64,000 nt of DNA from Anaerococcus porci (GTDB taxonomy: Bacteria; Bacillota; Clostridia; Tissierellales; Peptoniphilaceae). The number at the start of each line of letters is the position of its first letter. The first letter of the stretch is position 1. The notes under the pieces are model-generated. The model was not told the DNA's origin and ran no database searches. It saw nothing but the letters and a program-made list of their open reading frames with translations. Below, piece by piece: positions 8,266 through 17,194 of this stretch. The stretch is taken from NCBI RefSeq assembly GCF_009696575.1, contig NZ_VULQ01000001.1:1-64000 (forward strand), given 5' to 3'. The position numbers were made by a program, and so were the translations under genes.

Positions 8266-10149
8266 ATGAGTATTAGTTACGAAGAGATAAAGGATATAGA
8301 ATTAGGAGCAATATATAAAAAAGAATATACAGACTTTAGGGTTTTTTCACCTAATAGAGATAAAATAAATTTACTTTTATGTGATGATTATAGGAAAGTA
8401 AGAAAAAATTCTTATCCAATGAAGAAAAATAAAAATGGAGTTTTTGAGTATAGGTATTATGGAGATTTGGATGGATATTTTTATTCATACTTGGTTGAAA
8501 ATAAATATGAAGTCACTGACCCTTATTCAAAAGCTTCTTCCATAAATAGTATAATGTCTGCAGTTGTTGATATGGAAGAGATTAATTCTAGGTATAAATC
8601 TAATTATGGCCTATCTGACCTAAATGATATTATTATTTATGAACTTAATGTTAAAGATTTTACCGCTAATAAGAATTCTTCAGTAGAATATAGAGGGAAG
8701 TTTTTAGGTTTAAGTCAAAGTAATTCATATTATGAAGGGGTAAAAACAGGACTTGGCCATATTAAGGAATTAGGAATAAGTCATGTTCAGCTTTTACCGG
8801 TATATGATTTTATATCAACATTTGAAGAGGATTATAAATTTTTTGATGAAGATAATTATAATTGGGGATATGATCCAGAGCTATATTTTAATATAGAGGG
8901 TTCATACTCTACAAATCCATATAATCCTAAAGCTAGAATAGAGGAATTTAAAACTATGGTTGACTCAATTCATAAAGAAAAAATTAGGGTTGTTATGGAT
9001 GTTGTCTTTAATCATACTTTCAAAACTAAAGATTCCAATTTTGAAATCTTGGCTCCAGGATATTATTATAGGAAAAATCCAGATGGGACTTATTCTAATG
9101 GTTCAGGTGTTGGTAATGAGCTTGCAAGTGAAAAACCTTTTGTTAGAAAGCTTATAATTGACTGTTTAAAATTTTGGGCTAAAGAATATAAAATTGATGG
9201 ATTTAGATTTGACTTAATGGCTTTAATTGATATAGATACCATTAAAATTGCCTTGAAAGAACTTAAGGAAATCAATCCCAATATAATTATATATGGTGAG
9301 CCTTGGATGGGAGGTACTTCATCCCTAGCATTAGACAAGCAAATTTTGATAGGTAGGCAAAGGTCAAATGGATTTGCAGTATTTAACAATAGATTTAGAG
9401 ATGCTATAAAAGGTAATAATGATGGTTATTCCAAAGGATATATACAGGGAGATTTTTCTTTAAAAACACAAATAGAAATAGGTATTGCTGGAAGCATTGA
9501 TTATGATTGTAAAAGAATGGGTTTTGCAGATGATGCAAGAGAGGTAATAAATTACTTTAATTGTCATGATAATCTTATATACTATGATAAATTAAGAATA
9601 TCTTTAACAAGTGAGAAAAATATAGAAGAAATATCTAGGCTCGGATTTGCGCTTATATTTCTATCTTTTGGAACACCATTTATATATGAAGGAAATGAAT
9701 TTAATAATTCAAAACAAAATAATAGAAATTCTTATAATGCAGGATTAAGTATAAACGGAATAGATTGGAAAGATAAGATACATAATTTATCAACTTATAC
9801 TTATGTGAAATCATTGATAGAATTAAGAAAAGAACTAAATGTGTTTAATATTTATAAAAGCTCATTAATAAAAAGTAAACTTAAATTTATAGAAGGACTT
9901 GATGATAATTTAATTTCATATACTATTGAAGATAAGAATAAAAGAATTTATGTTGTATTCAATGCTTCAAGCAGTGAAGTAAAACTTAATAAAACTTTAA
10001 GAGATAATATTTTTTCTAAAGACGATATTGTGAGAAAAGTTTTTTCAAAAATGGGTAAAATTAATAATAAGATTAATGTATCAAATATTGAGAATTTTGA
10101 AAAAATATCAGTAAATGTTTATATTGGAGGAGAAGGAAATGAACTATAA
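8266..10149 (+). CDS. pulA: Type I pullulanase / glycogen debranching enzyme (GH13)
   Basis: Hydrolyses alpha-1,6 branch points. A CBM48-like N-terminal domain (about residues 10-100) precedes the GH13 barrel. The type I pullulanase signature YNWGYDP is present, as are VVMDVVFNHT, DGFRFDLMALID (nucleophile Asp, about 316), YGEPWMGG (acid/base Glu, about 345) and FNCHDN (about 436). No signal peptide is seen, so it probably acts on intracellular glycogen. Its 627 residues are at the short end, without the extra domains of secreted pullulanases. It overlaps the next gene by 11 bases. The start has a modest AGGAG eight bases upstream. Confidence 0.92.
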   Translation: MSISYEEIKDIELGAIYKKEYTDFRVFSPNRDKINLLLCDDYRKVRKNSYPMKKNKNGVFEYRYYGDLDGYFYSYLVENKYEVTDPYSKASSINSIMSAVVDMEEINSRYKSNYGLSDLNDIIIYELNVKDFTANKNSSVEYRGKFLGLSQSNSYYEGVKTGLGHIKELGISHVQLLPVYDFISTFEEDYKFFDEDNYNWGYDPELYFNIEGSYSTNPYNPKARIEEFKTMVDSIHKEKIRVVMDVVFNHTFKTKDSNFEILAPGYYYRKNPDGTYSNGSGVGNELASEKPFVRKLIIDCLKFWAKEYKIDGFRFDLMALIDIDTIKIALKELKEINPNIIIYGEPWMGGTSSLALDKQILIGRQRSNGFAVFNNRFRDAIKGNNDGYSKGYIQGDFSLKTQIEIGIAGSIDYDCKRMGFADDAREVINYFNCHDNLIYYDKLRISLTSEKNIEEISRLGFALIFLSFGTPFIYEGNEFNNSKQNNRNSYNAGLSINGIDWKDKIHNLSTYTYVKSLIELRKELNVFNIYKSSLIKSKLKFIEGLDDNLISYTIEDKNKRIYVVFNASSSEVKLNKTLRDNIFSKDDIVRKVFSKMGKINNKINVSNIENFEKISVNVYIGGEGNEL

Positions 10150-11830
10150 AGAAACTTATGAAAAATGGCTAAACAATGATTTTTTTGATGAAGCTACAAG
10201 AGAAGAGCTTAGATTAATTAGAGATAACGAAGAAGAAATCGAAGATAGGTTTTATCAAGAATTAGCCTTTGGTACAGCAGGTCTTAGAGGAAAACTAGGT
10301 GTAGGCACAAATAGGATGAATGATTATACTGTTGCTAAAGCAAGTCAAGCTTTTGCTGATACCATCAATGAAGGAGGAGATGAAGCAAGAGATAGGGGAG
10401 TAACAATCTGCTATGATGTAAGACATAAATCAGAGGACTTTGCAAAAATTGCAGCTGGAGTTTTTGCTGCTAATGGAATAAAAGTATATATATATGATGA
10501 AATTCAACCAACTCCAGTATGCTCTTATACAATTAGAAAGTTAAATTCTTATGCTGGTGTAATGATTACAGCAAGTCATAATCCAAGAGAGTATAATGGA
10601 TATAAGGCTTATGGTTCTGATGGAAGTCAAATATTAGAAGCTACAGCTGTAAAAATTCAAGATTACATGAAAGAATATGATGACTATTCTAAGATTAAAA
10701 GAATCGAATTTAATGATGGAGTAGAAAAAGGTATAATAAAGTATGTCGACCCTAAGGTTATTGAAGATTATATAAAAGAAGTTCTAGATTGTACAATAAA
10801 TGAAGATATAGATAAAAATGTTAAAATAGTTTATACGCCACTAAATGGATGTGGAAACAAATTAGTTAGAAAAATTTTAGAAAAAAGAGGATTTAAAAAT
10901 ATTTATATAGTAGAAGAACAAGAAAATCCTGATCCTGACTTTACAACAGTTGGATATCCAAATCCAGAAGATCCTAAAGCTTTTAGACTTTCTGAAGAGT
11001 TGGGTAAGAAAAAAGAAGCAGAATTACTTTTAGCAACAGATCCTGATTCAGATAGATGTGCCGTTGAAGTAAGAAATAATAAGGGAGAGTATGAATTTCT
11101 AACAGGTAATAAAATAGGTTCTCTTTTAGCAAATTATATCCTTACAGCACTTAAAGAAAATAGTGAATTACCTAGTGATGGAGCTATAGTGAAAACAATA
11201 GTATCAACAGATTTAGTTAATCCTATAGCTAATAGCTTTGGTGTAGATGTGTATGAAGTTTTAACTGGATTTAAAAATATATATGAAATAGCAAATGAGT
11301 TTGAAAGAAACGGTAAGGGAACCTTTATATTCGGATTTGAAGAAAGTATAGGTTATAACTACAAAGATTTTGTAAGAGATAAGGATGCTGTAAATTCAGC
11401 TATGCTTATAAGTGAAATGACAGCCTACTATAAGAAAAAAGGCAAATCCTTACTAGATGTATTAGAAGAAATATATGAAAAATTTGGTTTCTATGCAAAT
11501 GAAGTTCAATCAATTGTTCTTGAGGGACTTGATGGAGCAAATAAGATAAAAAGAATAATGGAAAGTATTAGAACTAATCCTATTAAGGAAGTTTGTAATT
11601 TAAAAGTTAAAAACATTATAGACTATCAAAATGACAAAACTGGTTTATCAAAATCAAATGTATTAAAATATTATCTTGAAGATGACTCTTGGTTTGTTCT
11701 AAGACCTTCAGGAACTGAGCCAAAAATCAAATTATATTTAAACGTAATAGATGAAACAAAAGATAAGGCAATAAGCAAAAAAGATAAGATAAAAGATGAG
11801 GTTAACAAAATAATTAACAAAGTAGAATAA
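10139..11830 (+). CDS. pgcA: Phosphoglucomutase / alpha-phosphohexomutase
   Basis: Interconverts glucose-1-P and glucose-6-P (PGM2/PgcA-type, about 563 residues), linking the glg operon to glycolysis. Motifs: TASHNPREYNGYKAYG with the phospho-serine near residue 147, the metal loop ATDPDSDRC, sugar loop GFEESIGYN and phosphate loop RPSGTEPKIKLY. The start is set at 10139 because GGAGGAGAAGG lies just upstream; an earlier in-frame ATG at 10115 is inside pulA with no ribosome site. It is the last gene of the operon, followed by a strong terminator. Confidence 0.93.
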   Translation: MNYKETYEKWLNNDFFDEATREELRLIRDNEEEIEDRFYQELAFGTAGLRGKLGVGTNRMNDYTVAKASQAFADTINEGGDEARDRGVTICYDVRHKSEDFAKIAAGVFAANGIKVYIYDEIQPTPVCSYTIRKLNSYAGVMITASHNPREYNGYKAYGSDGSQILEATAVKIQDYMKEYDDYSKIKRIEFNDGVEKGIIKYVDPKVIEDYIKEVLDCTINEDIDKNVKIVYTPLNGCGNKLVRKILEKRGFKNIYIVEEQENPDPDFTTVGYPNPEDPKAFRLSEELGKKKEAELLLATDPDSDRCAVEVRNNKGEYEFLTGNKIGSLLANYILTALKENSELPSDGAIVKTIVSTDLVNPIANSFGVDVYEVLTGFKNIYEIANEFERNGKGTFIFGFEESIGYNYKDFVRDKDAVNSAMLISEMTAYYKKKGKSLLDVLEEIYEKFGFYANEVQSIVLEGLDGANKIKRIMESIRTNPIKEVCNLKVKNIIDYQNDKTGLSKSNVLKYYLEDDSWFVLRPSGTEPKIKLYLNVIDETKDKAISKKDKIKDEVNKIINKVE

Positions 11831-11834
11831 GACT

Positions 11835-11858
11835 AGGGCTAGGTTACTAGCCCTTTTT
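11835..11858 (+). terminator. Rho-independent terminator of the glg operon
   Basis: AGGGCTAG (11835-11842) and CTAGCCCT (11847-11854) form a perfect 8-bp stem with a four-base loop, followed by TTTTT. It lies immediately after the phosphoglucomutase stop. Confidence 0.92.
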
Positions 11859-11941
11859 AACTTATATGTTTTTCACAAGTTTATTTTAAAGTATTTGAAA
11901 TATCTGATAAAATGAATAAAGTGAAATTCAAGGAGGATTTT

Positions 11942-12445
11942 ATGGATCTATTTTTTAACTTTATAGATAGAGTATTTTCGATCCATGTTTTTGGAAATAT
12001 GACACTTTATCAACTATTGTCAACAATTTTAAAATATGTTTTTGTTGTAATAGTATTGTATTTTATATACTCCATAATAAAGATAATATATTATGACGTA
12101 AGATACGTTATTAGAAAAGAGAAAATATCTGATACCTATCTTAAACTAATTAGCAAAAATGATGAATATAAGTTTAAAATACAAGAATACTACTACATAG
12201 GTGAAGATAATAGTATTGGTAGAGATGATAGAAATACTATATGTATTAAAGACCAATTTTTATCAAATTTTCATGCTAGGATTATATTAGATAAGGGAAT
12301 TTACTTTTTAGAGGATCTAAACTCATCAAATGGAACATATTTAAATGATGAAAGAATTTTTGATGCAATTGAGCTAAAAAGTAAAGATATTATTAAATTT
12401 GGAGAATTGAAATTTTTATTTATTAATGGTGATGAGAATGATTGA
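11942..12445 (+). CDS. Membrane-anchored FHA-domain protein
   Basis: About 167 residues. One N-terminal membrane helix (roughly residues 20-45, LLSTILKYVFVVIVLYFIYS) is followed by a cytoplasmic forkhead-associated domain with the canonical phospho-threonine pocket: SIGRDDRN, LSNFHARI and LNSSNGTYLNDE. The start is moved to 11942 because AAGGAGG lies just upstream. It overlaps the SEDS gene and precedes a class B PBP. The same FHA-RodA/FtsW-PBP order is known from Actinobacteria and Clostridia, where FHA proteins tie Ser/Thr phosphorylation to wall synthesis. No kinase or phosphatase gene is in this window. Confidence 0.9.
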   Translation: MDLFFNFIDRVFSIHVFGNMTLYQLLSTILKYVFVVIVLYFIYSIIKIIYYDVRYVIRKEKISDTYLKLISKNDEYKFKIQEYYYIGEDNSIGRDDRNTICIKDQFLSNFHARIILDKGIYFLEDLNSSNGTYLNDERIFDAIELKSKDIIKFGELKFLFINGDEND

Positions 12446-13724
12446 GGAAAATAAAAATATTATCCTACAAAAAAAATATAAGACGAATGCTTTAGTTCTT
12501 TTATTTATATTTGAGTTTTTAGCCCTTAGTCTTTCTATGATCTATAATATAGAAAATATAAGCAATAAGGATTTTTATGCCTATCTGTCTATTTTAATAT
12601 TGACTATGGCTTCATCAGTTCTAGTAAAAAAAATTACTAAGACTGATAATATTTTACTATTAATTGTAAATATGCTTTTTGCAATTGGAGTTGCAATAAT
12701 ATATAGGTTAAATCCTGCTATAGGGCAAAGACAGCTGATTTTTTATATAATAGGCATATTTGTTTTCTTTATTACTTATTTTATATTAAAAAGTAAGAGA
12801 AATTGGGATAAGCATATACTATTTTACTTTTTAATATCTATATTCTTATTTATTGCAACTTTAATATTTGGTTTTGCTTCTGGTGGAGCAAAAAATTGGA
12901 TTAATATAGGACCCTTTTCCTTACAACCTTCAGAATTTATAAAGATTCCATTTGTATTTTTTGTTGCAAGTTACTATACCAACTATAATAAATTTAGGAA
13001 GATGGCTTTTGGAAAGTATTACTTAAATATAGGGATATATGTATTTATTCTAATGTTTTTTATACAAAGAGAGTTAGGAACAGCAATAATATTTTTTGCA
13101 ACTATGATTTTAGCCCAATTTGTTTATGAAAGGGATAGAAAACTTATACTTCTTAATATAATATTTATAGTTCTTGGCTCAATTCTTGCATATTTTCTAT
13201 TCTCACATATAAAAGTGAGGGTAGAAACATGGATAGATCCATGGTCTGTGATTGATGATAAGGGATATCAGATAACCCAATCTCTATTTGCTCTTGCAAG
13301 CGGTGGACTATTTGGTACAGGAATTGGACTTGGTAGGCCGGATTATATACCAGTTGCAGAAAGTGATTTTATATTTCCTGCAATTTGTGAAGAGTATGGA
13401 ATATTTATGGGAATTGCTGTGGTATTATTATTTTTAATCTTAGTATATAGGGCTATAAAAATATCCTTACAACAAGAAGATAAATTTTTTTCTATACTTG
13501 CCTTTTGCATAGGAAGTTTATTTGCTCTTCAGACCTTCATAATATTGGGAGGAGTATTAAAGTTAATACCTTTAACAGGGGTTACACTTCCATTTATATC
13601 TGCTGGTGGCTCATCTATGATTGCAGGATTTATACTTCTAGCTTGTTTGCAATTTTCTGGTCAAAAAATGGAAAATGGTGATAATGATGAAAAAGAAAAA
13701 CAAAAACAAAAAAAGCAAAGATAG
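12438..13724 (+). CDS. SEDS-family peptidoglycan glycosyltransferase (FtsW/RodA/SpoVE)
   Basis: A polytopic membrane protein of about 428 residues that polymerises lipid II together with a class B PBP. About ten hydrophobic segments are visible. Family signatures include GGAKNWINIGPFSLQPSEF, QRELGTA, ASGGLFGTGIGLG, ESDFIFPAICEEYG and the C-terminal TLPFISAGGSSM. Starts at 12426, 12432 and 12438 are possible and all overlap the FHA gene; none has a clear ribosome site, which suggests translational coupling. FtsW and RodA cannot be told apart confidently here. Confidence 0.92.
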   Translation: MIEENKNIILQKKYKTNALVLLFIFEFLALSLSMIYNIENISNKDFYAYLSILILTMASSVLVKKITKTDNILLLIVNMLFAIGVAIIYRLNPAIGQRQLIFYIIGIFVFFITYFILKSKRNWDKHILFYFLISIFLFIATLIFGFASGGAKNWINIGPFSLQPSEFIKIPFVFFVASYYTNYNKFRKMAFGKYYLNIGIYVFILMFFIQRELGTAIIFFATMILAQFVYERDRKLILLNIIFIVLGSILAYFLFSHIKVRVETWIDPWSVIDDKGYQITQSLFALASGGLFGTGIGLGRPDYIPVAESDFIFPAICEEYGIFMGIAVVLLFLILVYRAIKISLQQEDKFFSILAFCIGSLFALQTFIILGGVLKLIPLTGVTLPFISAGGSSMIAGFILLACLQFSGQKMENGDNDEKEKQKQKKQR

Positions 13725-15210
13725 AGAAAAATCCCTATTTAAAAAAATTTTGGAAATGGAAAAATCTCAAAGACTAAAAGAAGACAGTGAAAATCACTTT
13801 TTAGAAAAATCTACTATGAATAAAAGATTAATATATGTTATGATTTTATTTATATTCTTATTCTTAACCATAGTACTTTATCTTGTTTATTTTCAACTAT
13901 TTAGATCACAAACAGTAGCTGATAACAGTCATAATAAAAGACTTTGGATTAATGAAAATGTGATTAAAAGAGGAAATATTTATGATAGAAATGGTGAGCT
14001 TTTAGTTTATAGTGAAAGGGATGAAAAAGGTAATAGTCAGAGAATATATACAAATCCATTTGTAAATTCTACATTTACAGGTTATAATTCTGTAAAGTAT
14101 GGCAAAAGCGGTCTTGAAAAAACCTATAACAAAGAATTATTAAATATATCTGATCAGGCTACATCTAAAATTAGGGACATGGTCGAACAATCTGGTATTG
14201 GAAATAATTTAAACTTAACTATTGATCAAAGAATACAAGAAATATCTTATGAAGTTTTAGGAAATAATATTGGTTCTATAGTTGTTATGGATCCAAGAAA
14301 TGGAGAAGTTTTAGCTTTGGTATCAAAACCATCTTATAATCCAAATACTATAGAAGGTGACTGGGAAAACCTAGTACAATCGAATAACGCTCCTTTATTA
14401 AATAGAACAAGTCAAGGGATATATCGACCAGGCTCAACTATGAAGATAGTAACTGCTGATGCTATTTTGGATAGTCAGATTGACACGAGTTTTAATGATA
14501 CAGGTAAGGTAACTATACAAGGCTATGATATTAAAAACTATGGTGGATATTCCTATGGAAGTATAAACTTAAGAAGTGCATTTTTAAACTCTGTAAATAC
14601 TTATTTTGCATCAAAGACAGATGAGCTTGGTAAAAACTTTTATAAGGAAGTTACTGAAAGATATATGTTTAATAGGGATTATAAGTTTGATCTTGAAAAA
14701 ATCAATTCAAAGATTCCTTATGAAGAACTAAACCAAGTTGATTTAGCTATGACAGGATTTGGATATGGAAAAACTCAAGTAACACCTTTGCATATGGCTA
14801 TGATAGCATCTGCTATAGCAAATAATGGAAAGATGATGCAGCCTAGACTTGTTAACAATGTGGTTGATAAGGATGGTAAAGAAATAAAGAAAAGTGAAAG
14901 TGAAGTTTTATCACAAGCAACTAGCGAGGAGAACGCAAATACTATAAGAGACTATATGGTAGATGTTGTAAACAGAGGAACAGGTACCGGAGCTTATATA
15001 CAATCTGTACAAATAGCTGGAAAAACAGGAACCGCAGATAGAGATGATGGAGCGACTGATGCATGGTTTGTAGGTTTTGCACCAGCCTATGATCCAAAAA
15101 TCGCCTTTGCAGTTGTATTAGAAAATACAAGTTCAACAGGTGGAGAAATAGCTGCTCCTTTAGCAGGGCAATTAGTAAATTCTATAGTAAATAATGTAAA
15201 TTTAGATTAA
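13675..15210 (+). CDS. Class B penicillin-binding protein (PbpA/PBP2-like transpeptidase)
   Basis: D,D-transpeptidase partner of the SEDS protein just upstream (50-base overlap of frames). After a Lys-rich cytoplasmic N-terminus there is one membrane anchor (about residues 50-73). A short pedestal with RGNIYDRNGELL and the transpeptidase domain follow. Catalytic motifs: STMK with Ser254 and Lys257 counted from 13675, SVN (SxN), and KTGT with Lys450. At 511 residues it belongs to the short PbpA-type class. Alternative starts at 13684 or 13687 would remove only three or four residues. The gene ends one base before the nadK stop on the other strand. Confidence 0.92.
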   Translation: MVIMMKKKNKNKKSKDREKSLFKKILEMEKSQRLKEDSENHFLEKSTMNKRLIYVMILFIFLFLTIVLYLVYFQLFRSQTVADNSHNKRLWINENVIKRGNIYDRNGELLVYSERDEKGNSQRIYTNPFVNSTFTGYNSVKYGKSGLEKTYNKELLNISDQATSKIRDMVEQSGIGNNLNLTIDQRIQEISYEVLGNNIGSIVVMDPRNGEVLALVSKPSYNPNTIEGDWENLVQSNNAPLLNRTSQGIYRPGSTMKIVTADAILDSQIDTSFNDTGKVTIQGYDIKNYGGYSYGSINLRSAFLNSVNTYFASKTDELGKNFYKEVTERYMFNRDYKFDLEKINSKIPYEELNQVDLAMTGFGYGKTQVTPLHMAMIASAIANNGKMMQPRLVNNVVDKDGKEIKKSESEVLSQATSEENANTIRDYMVDVVNRGTGTGAYIQSVQIAGKTGTADRDDGATDAWFVGFAPAYDPKIAFAVVLENTSSTGGEIAAPLAGQLVNSIVNNVNLD

Positions 15211-15996
15211 TTATAATAGCTTATTTTTAATATTAGTCCAATAGTGATTTTTATTTAAAATAAGCTTTTTTAGTTGTTTATCAGCAATTTTTGTTCTGAT
15301 TTTAAAACTTTTGCTTTTAAATTCTTTTCCATCAAATATGAAAACAGTATGGTGACTATCCCTTTTGCTTACATTAATCTCAACTTCTGCATTTTTAGGT
15401 AATACTATAGGAGCCTTTAAGGACCTATTTAAAGATGAAAAAACAGGAGCTATTGGAGTAAGTTGAAAACCGTCTAAAGATTGATGTAATATAGCACCAT
15501 TTGCAGATAAGTTATAAGCAGTCGAACCGTGTGGGGTTGATATAATTAAGCCATCTCCTGAGAAATTTTCAATAAAATTACCATCAATAAATAGTCTTAA
15601 TCTTATTAATTGATTTTTGTTGCTTTTAACTACCACTTCATTAACAGAATAATATACAGACTTACCTACTCTTGATTCCAATATTGGCAAATTTTCTATT
15701 TTGTAATTATTCTCGTGAAAGCTTTTAACAAAGTCTTCGATATTTTCAGCTGCTACTTCTTGGTAAAATCCTAAATGTCCAGTATTTATACCAATAAAAG
15801 GAATAGTAGAAAATTTTGAGTTTTTAACAGCATTTAAAAATGTGCCATCTCCACCTATTACTAAATTTAGACAAGCATCAGAATTATAAGAATTCGATAC
15901 TTCATAACCATAATCTTTTAATATTTCTTTAGTTTTATTATATATACTTTTACTATATCTAGATTTATTTTTAAAAATGTTAATAATTTTAGTCAT
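15211..15996 (-). CDS. nadK: NAD kinase
   Basis: Phosphorylates NAD to NADP. Length 261 residues. Family motifs are GGDGTFLNAVK, INTGHLGFYQ, and the NAD-binding GDGLIISTPHGSTAYN followed by SANGAILH. AGAAAGG lies before the ATG at 15996. It is convergent with the PBP gene, with stops abutting at 15210/15211, and divergent from the RluA-type gene. A 10-bp inverted repeat with a + strand T-run (15218-15271) lies inside its 3' coding end and probably terminates PBP transcripts. Confidence 0.94.
   Translation of the reverse strand: MTKIINIFKNKSRYSKSIYNKTKEILKDYGYEVSNSYNSDACLNLVIGGDGTFLNAVKNSKFSTIPFIGINTGHLGFYQEVAAENIEDFVKSFHENNYKIENLPILESRVGKSVYYSVNEVVVKSNKNQLIRLRLFIDGNFIENFSGDGLIISTPHGSTAYNLSANGAILHQSLDGFQLTPIAPVFSSLNRSLKAPIVLPKNAEVEINVSKRDSHHTVFIFDGKEFKSKSFKIRTKIADKQLKKLILNKNHYWTNIKNKLL
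15218..15271 (+). terminator. Putative terminator of the FHA-SEDS-PBP operon, inside nadK
   Basis: AGCTTATTTT (15218-15227) and AAAATAAGCT (15257-15266) are perfect inverted repeats with a 29-base loop, followed by five T on the + strand. The whole structure lies within the last codons of nadK, because the two genes abut. The loop is long, so efficiency is uncertain. Confidence 0.5.
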
Positions 15997-16023
15997 TGTA
16001 ACTTACCTTTCTTAATATATAAT
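15996..16023 (+). promoter_or_regulatory. Possible promoter for the RluA-type gene
   Basis: TTGTAA (15996-16001), 16-bp spacer, TATAAT (16018-16023), in the short gap between the divergent nadK and pseudouridine synthase starts. A start near 16030 would leave a 24-base leader holding the GAAAGGA ribosome site. Confidence 0.4.
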
Positions 16024-16053
16024 TATTATAACACACTAATGAAAGGACACATT

Positions 16054-16902
16054 GTGGAATCTATTAAATTTAAAGTGGATAAGGAAATTTCCTTAAAAAA
16101 ATTTTTATTAGAAAAGTCTATTTCAAAAAGATCATATAAGAAATTAATAAATAATGGATTATTGACTATAGATGGAAATAAAACCGAAAGAAATATTAAT
16201 CTAAATAAAGGTAATCTTGTTAAGATTTCAATTGAAGATGAAAATTTAGATTATAAAACAATTTACAAAAAATTAGATATATTATATGAAGATAAGGATA
16301 TAATTGCTGTAAATAAAGAGGCTAACCTAACTGTAAATTCTAAAAATCAAGAAAGTTTATCTAATTATATAGCTTATTATTTTAAAGAAAATAATATAAG
16401 GTCAAAGATAAGACTTATAAACAGACTAGATATGAATACTTCGGGGATAATGCTAATTGCAAAAAATAAATATGCTCAAGCATTTTATCAAGGTGAGATT
16501 GAAAAAAACAATGTTAATAAATTTTATATTTCATTGGTTGATGGAAAACTTAATATAGATAGAGAGTTGAAATTAAATATAAATTACAATAGTAATTTAA
16601 AAAAAATGGAATTATACCCTGAGGGAAAAGAGATAAGAACTTATTTTAAGAGCATGAAAATATATAACAATTTTTCACTTGTAGAATCTAAATTATTAAC
16701 TGGTAAAACTCACCAAATAAGGTTATCTTTATCAAGTATAGGTCACCCTATTTTAGGAGATAAGTTATATGGAAGCAAATATAAGCTAGATAGATTTCTT
16801 TTACATAGTTATAAACTTGAATTTTCATGTTTTAGAGATAATAAAAAGATAACGATACTATCAAGACCACAATTCGATAAATACTTAAATTTAGGGATTT
16901 AG
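16054..16902 (+). CDS. RluA-family pseudouridine synthase
   Basis: Isomerises uridine to pseudouridine in RNA (rRNA or tRNA target unknown). An S4-like N-terminal region (KRSYKKLINNGLLTIDG, about residues 25-42) precedes the catalytic domain with NRLDMNTSGIMLIAKN, whose Asp is the conserved nucleophile, and LLTGKTHQIRLSLSSIGHP. I choose the GTG at 16054 because GAAAGGA sits six bases upstream. The ATG at 16039 would place that Shine-Dalgarno sequence inside the coding region. Length is then about 282. It is more divergent than the second RluA-type protein at 28549. Confidence 0.88.
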   Translation: MESIKFKVDKEISLKKFLLEKSISKRSYKKLINNGLLTIDGNKTERNINLNKGNLVKISIEDENLDYKTIYKKLDILYEDKDIIAVNKEANLTVNSKNQESLSNYIAYYFKENNIRSKIRLINRLDMNTSGIMLIAKNKYAQAFYQGEIEKNNVNKFYISLVDGKLNIDRELKLNINYNSNLKKMELYPEGKEIRTYFKSMKIYNNFSLVESKLLTGKTHQIRLSLSSIGHPILGDKLYGSKYKLDRFLLHSYKLEFSCFRDNKKITILSRPQFDKYLNLGI

Positions 16903-16918
16903 TACTTTAAAAACATAT

Positions 16919-16947
16919 TTGCAATTATGCTTTTCATGATATATAAT
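16919..16947 (+). promoter_or_regulatory. Sigma-A promoter of the 6S-like RNA
   Basis: TTGCAA (16919-16924), a 17-bp spacer and a perfect TATAAT (16942-16947) place the transcription start near 16954, right where a long-range helix begins. No coding gene starts within 240 bases, which supports an independent small RNA. Confidence 0.75.
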
Positions 16948-16953
16948 AAATAT

Positions 16954-17120
16954 ATTCCAAGGAGCAAGGTCCAAATTTAAACCTACAACATTTATAAGGG
17001 ATTGCGGAGTTTTGACTTTGATGGCAAGCCTCCTTTGAGTGGAAGTCAGAGATTTCAAATAGCAAACCCACCTTCACATACGCGAAGGTATTAAATATAA
17101 GGACCACCTTGGATTTTTTA
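16954..17120 (+). ncRNA. ssrS: Structured small RNA, probable 6S RNA
   Basis: About 165 nt with its own promoter and a terminal T-run. Hand folding gives a long closing stem interrupted by small bulges: TCCAAGG (16956-16962) with CCTTGGA (17107-17113), GGTCC (16968-16972) with GGACC (17101-17105), ATTTAA (16975-16980) with TTAAAT (17091-17096). A large central bubble follows, with an ACCTTC/GAAGGT hairpin on the 3' side and a GACTT/AAGTC apical stem. This is the architecture of 6S RNA, which mimics an open promoter and sequesters sigma-A RNA polymerase. No riboswitch consensus that I know fits, and no ORF is present. Family identity is inferred from shape, not from a covariance search. Confidence 0.6.
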
Positions 17121-17194
17121 TTTTATGTTATTTTTTTCTTAAAGTTGGGTATTAACTTAAATAAGACAATAAATAATTTAAAGGAGAGTATACT

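Noticed and set aside
16954-17120. The structured RNA as a riboswitch for the YtxH gene
   Set aside because: It has its own terminal T-run 75 bases before the gene and matches no known aptamer consensus; a free-standing RNA fits better.
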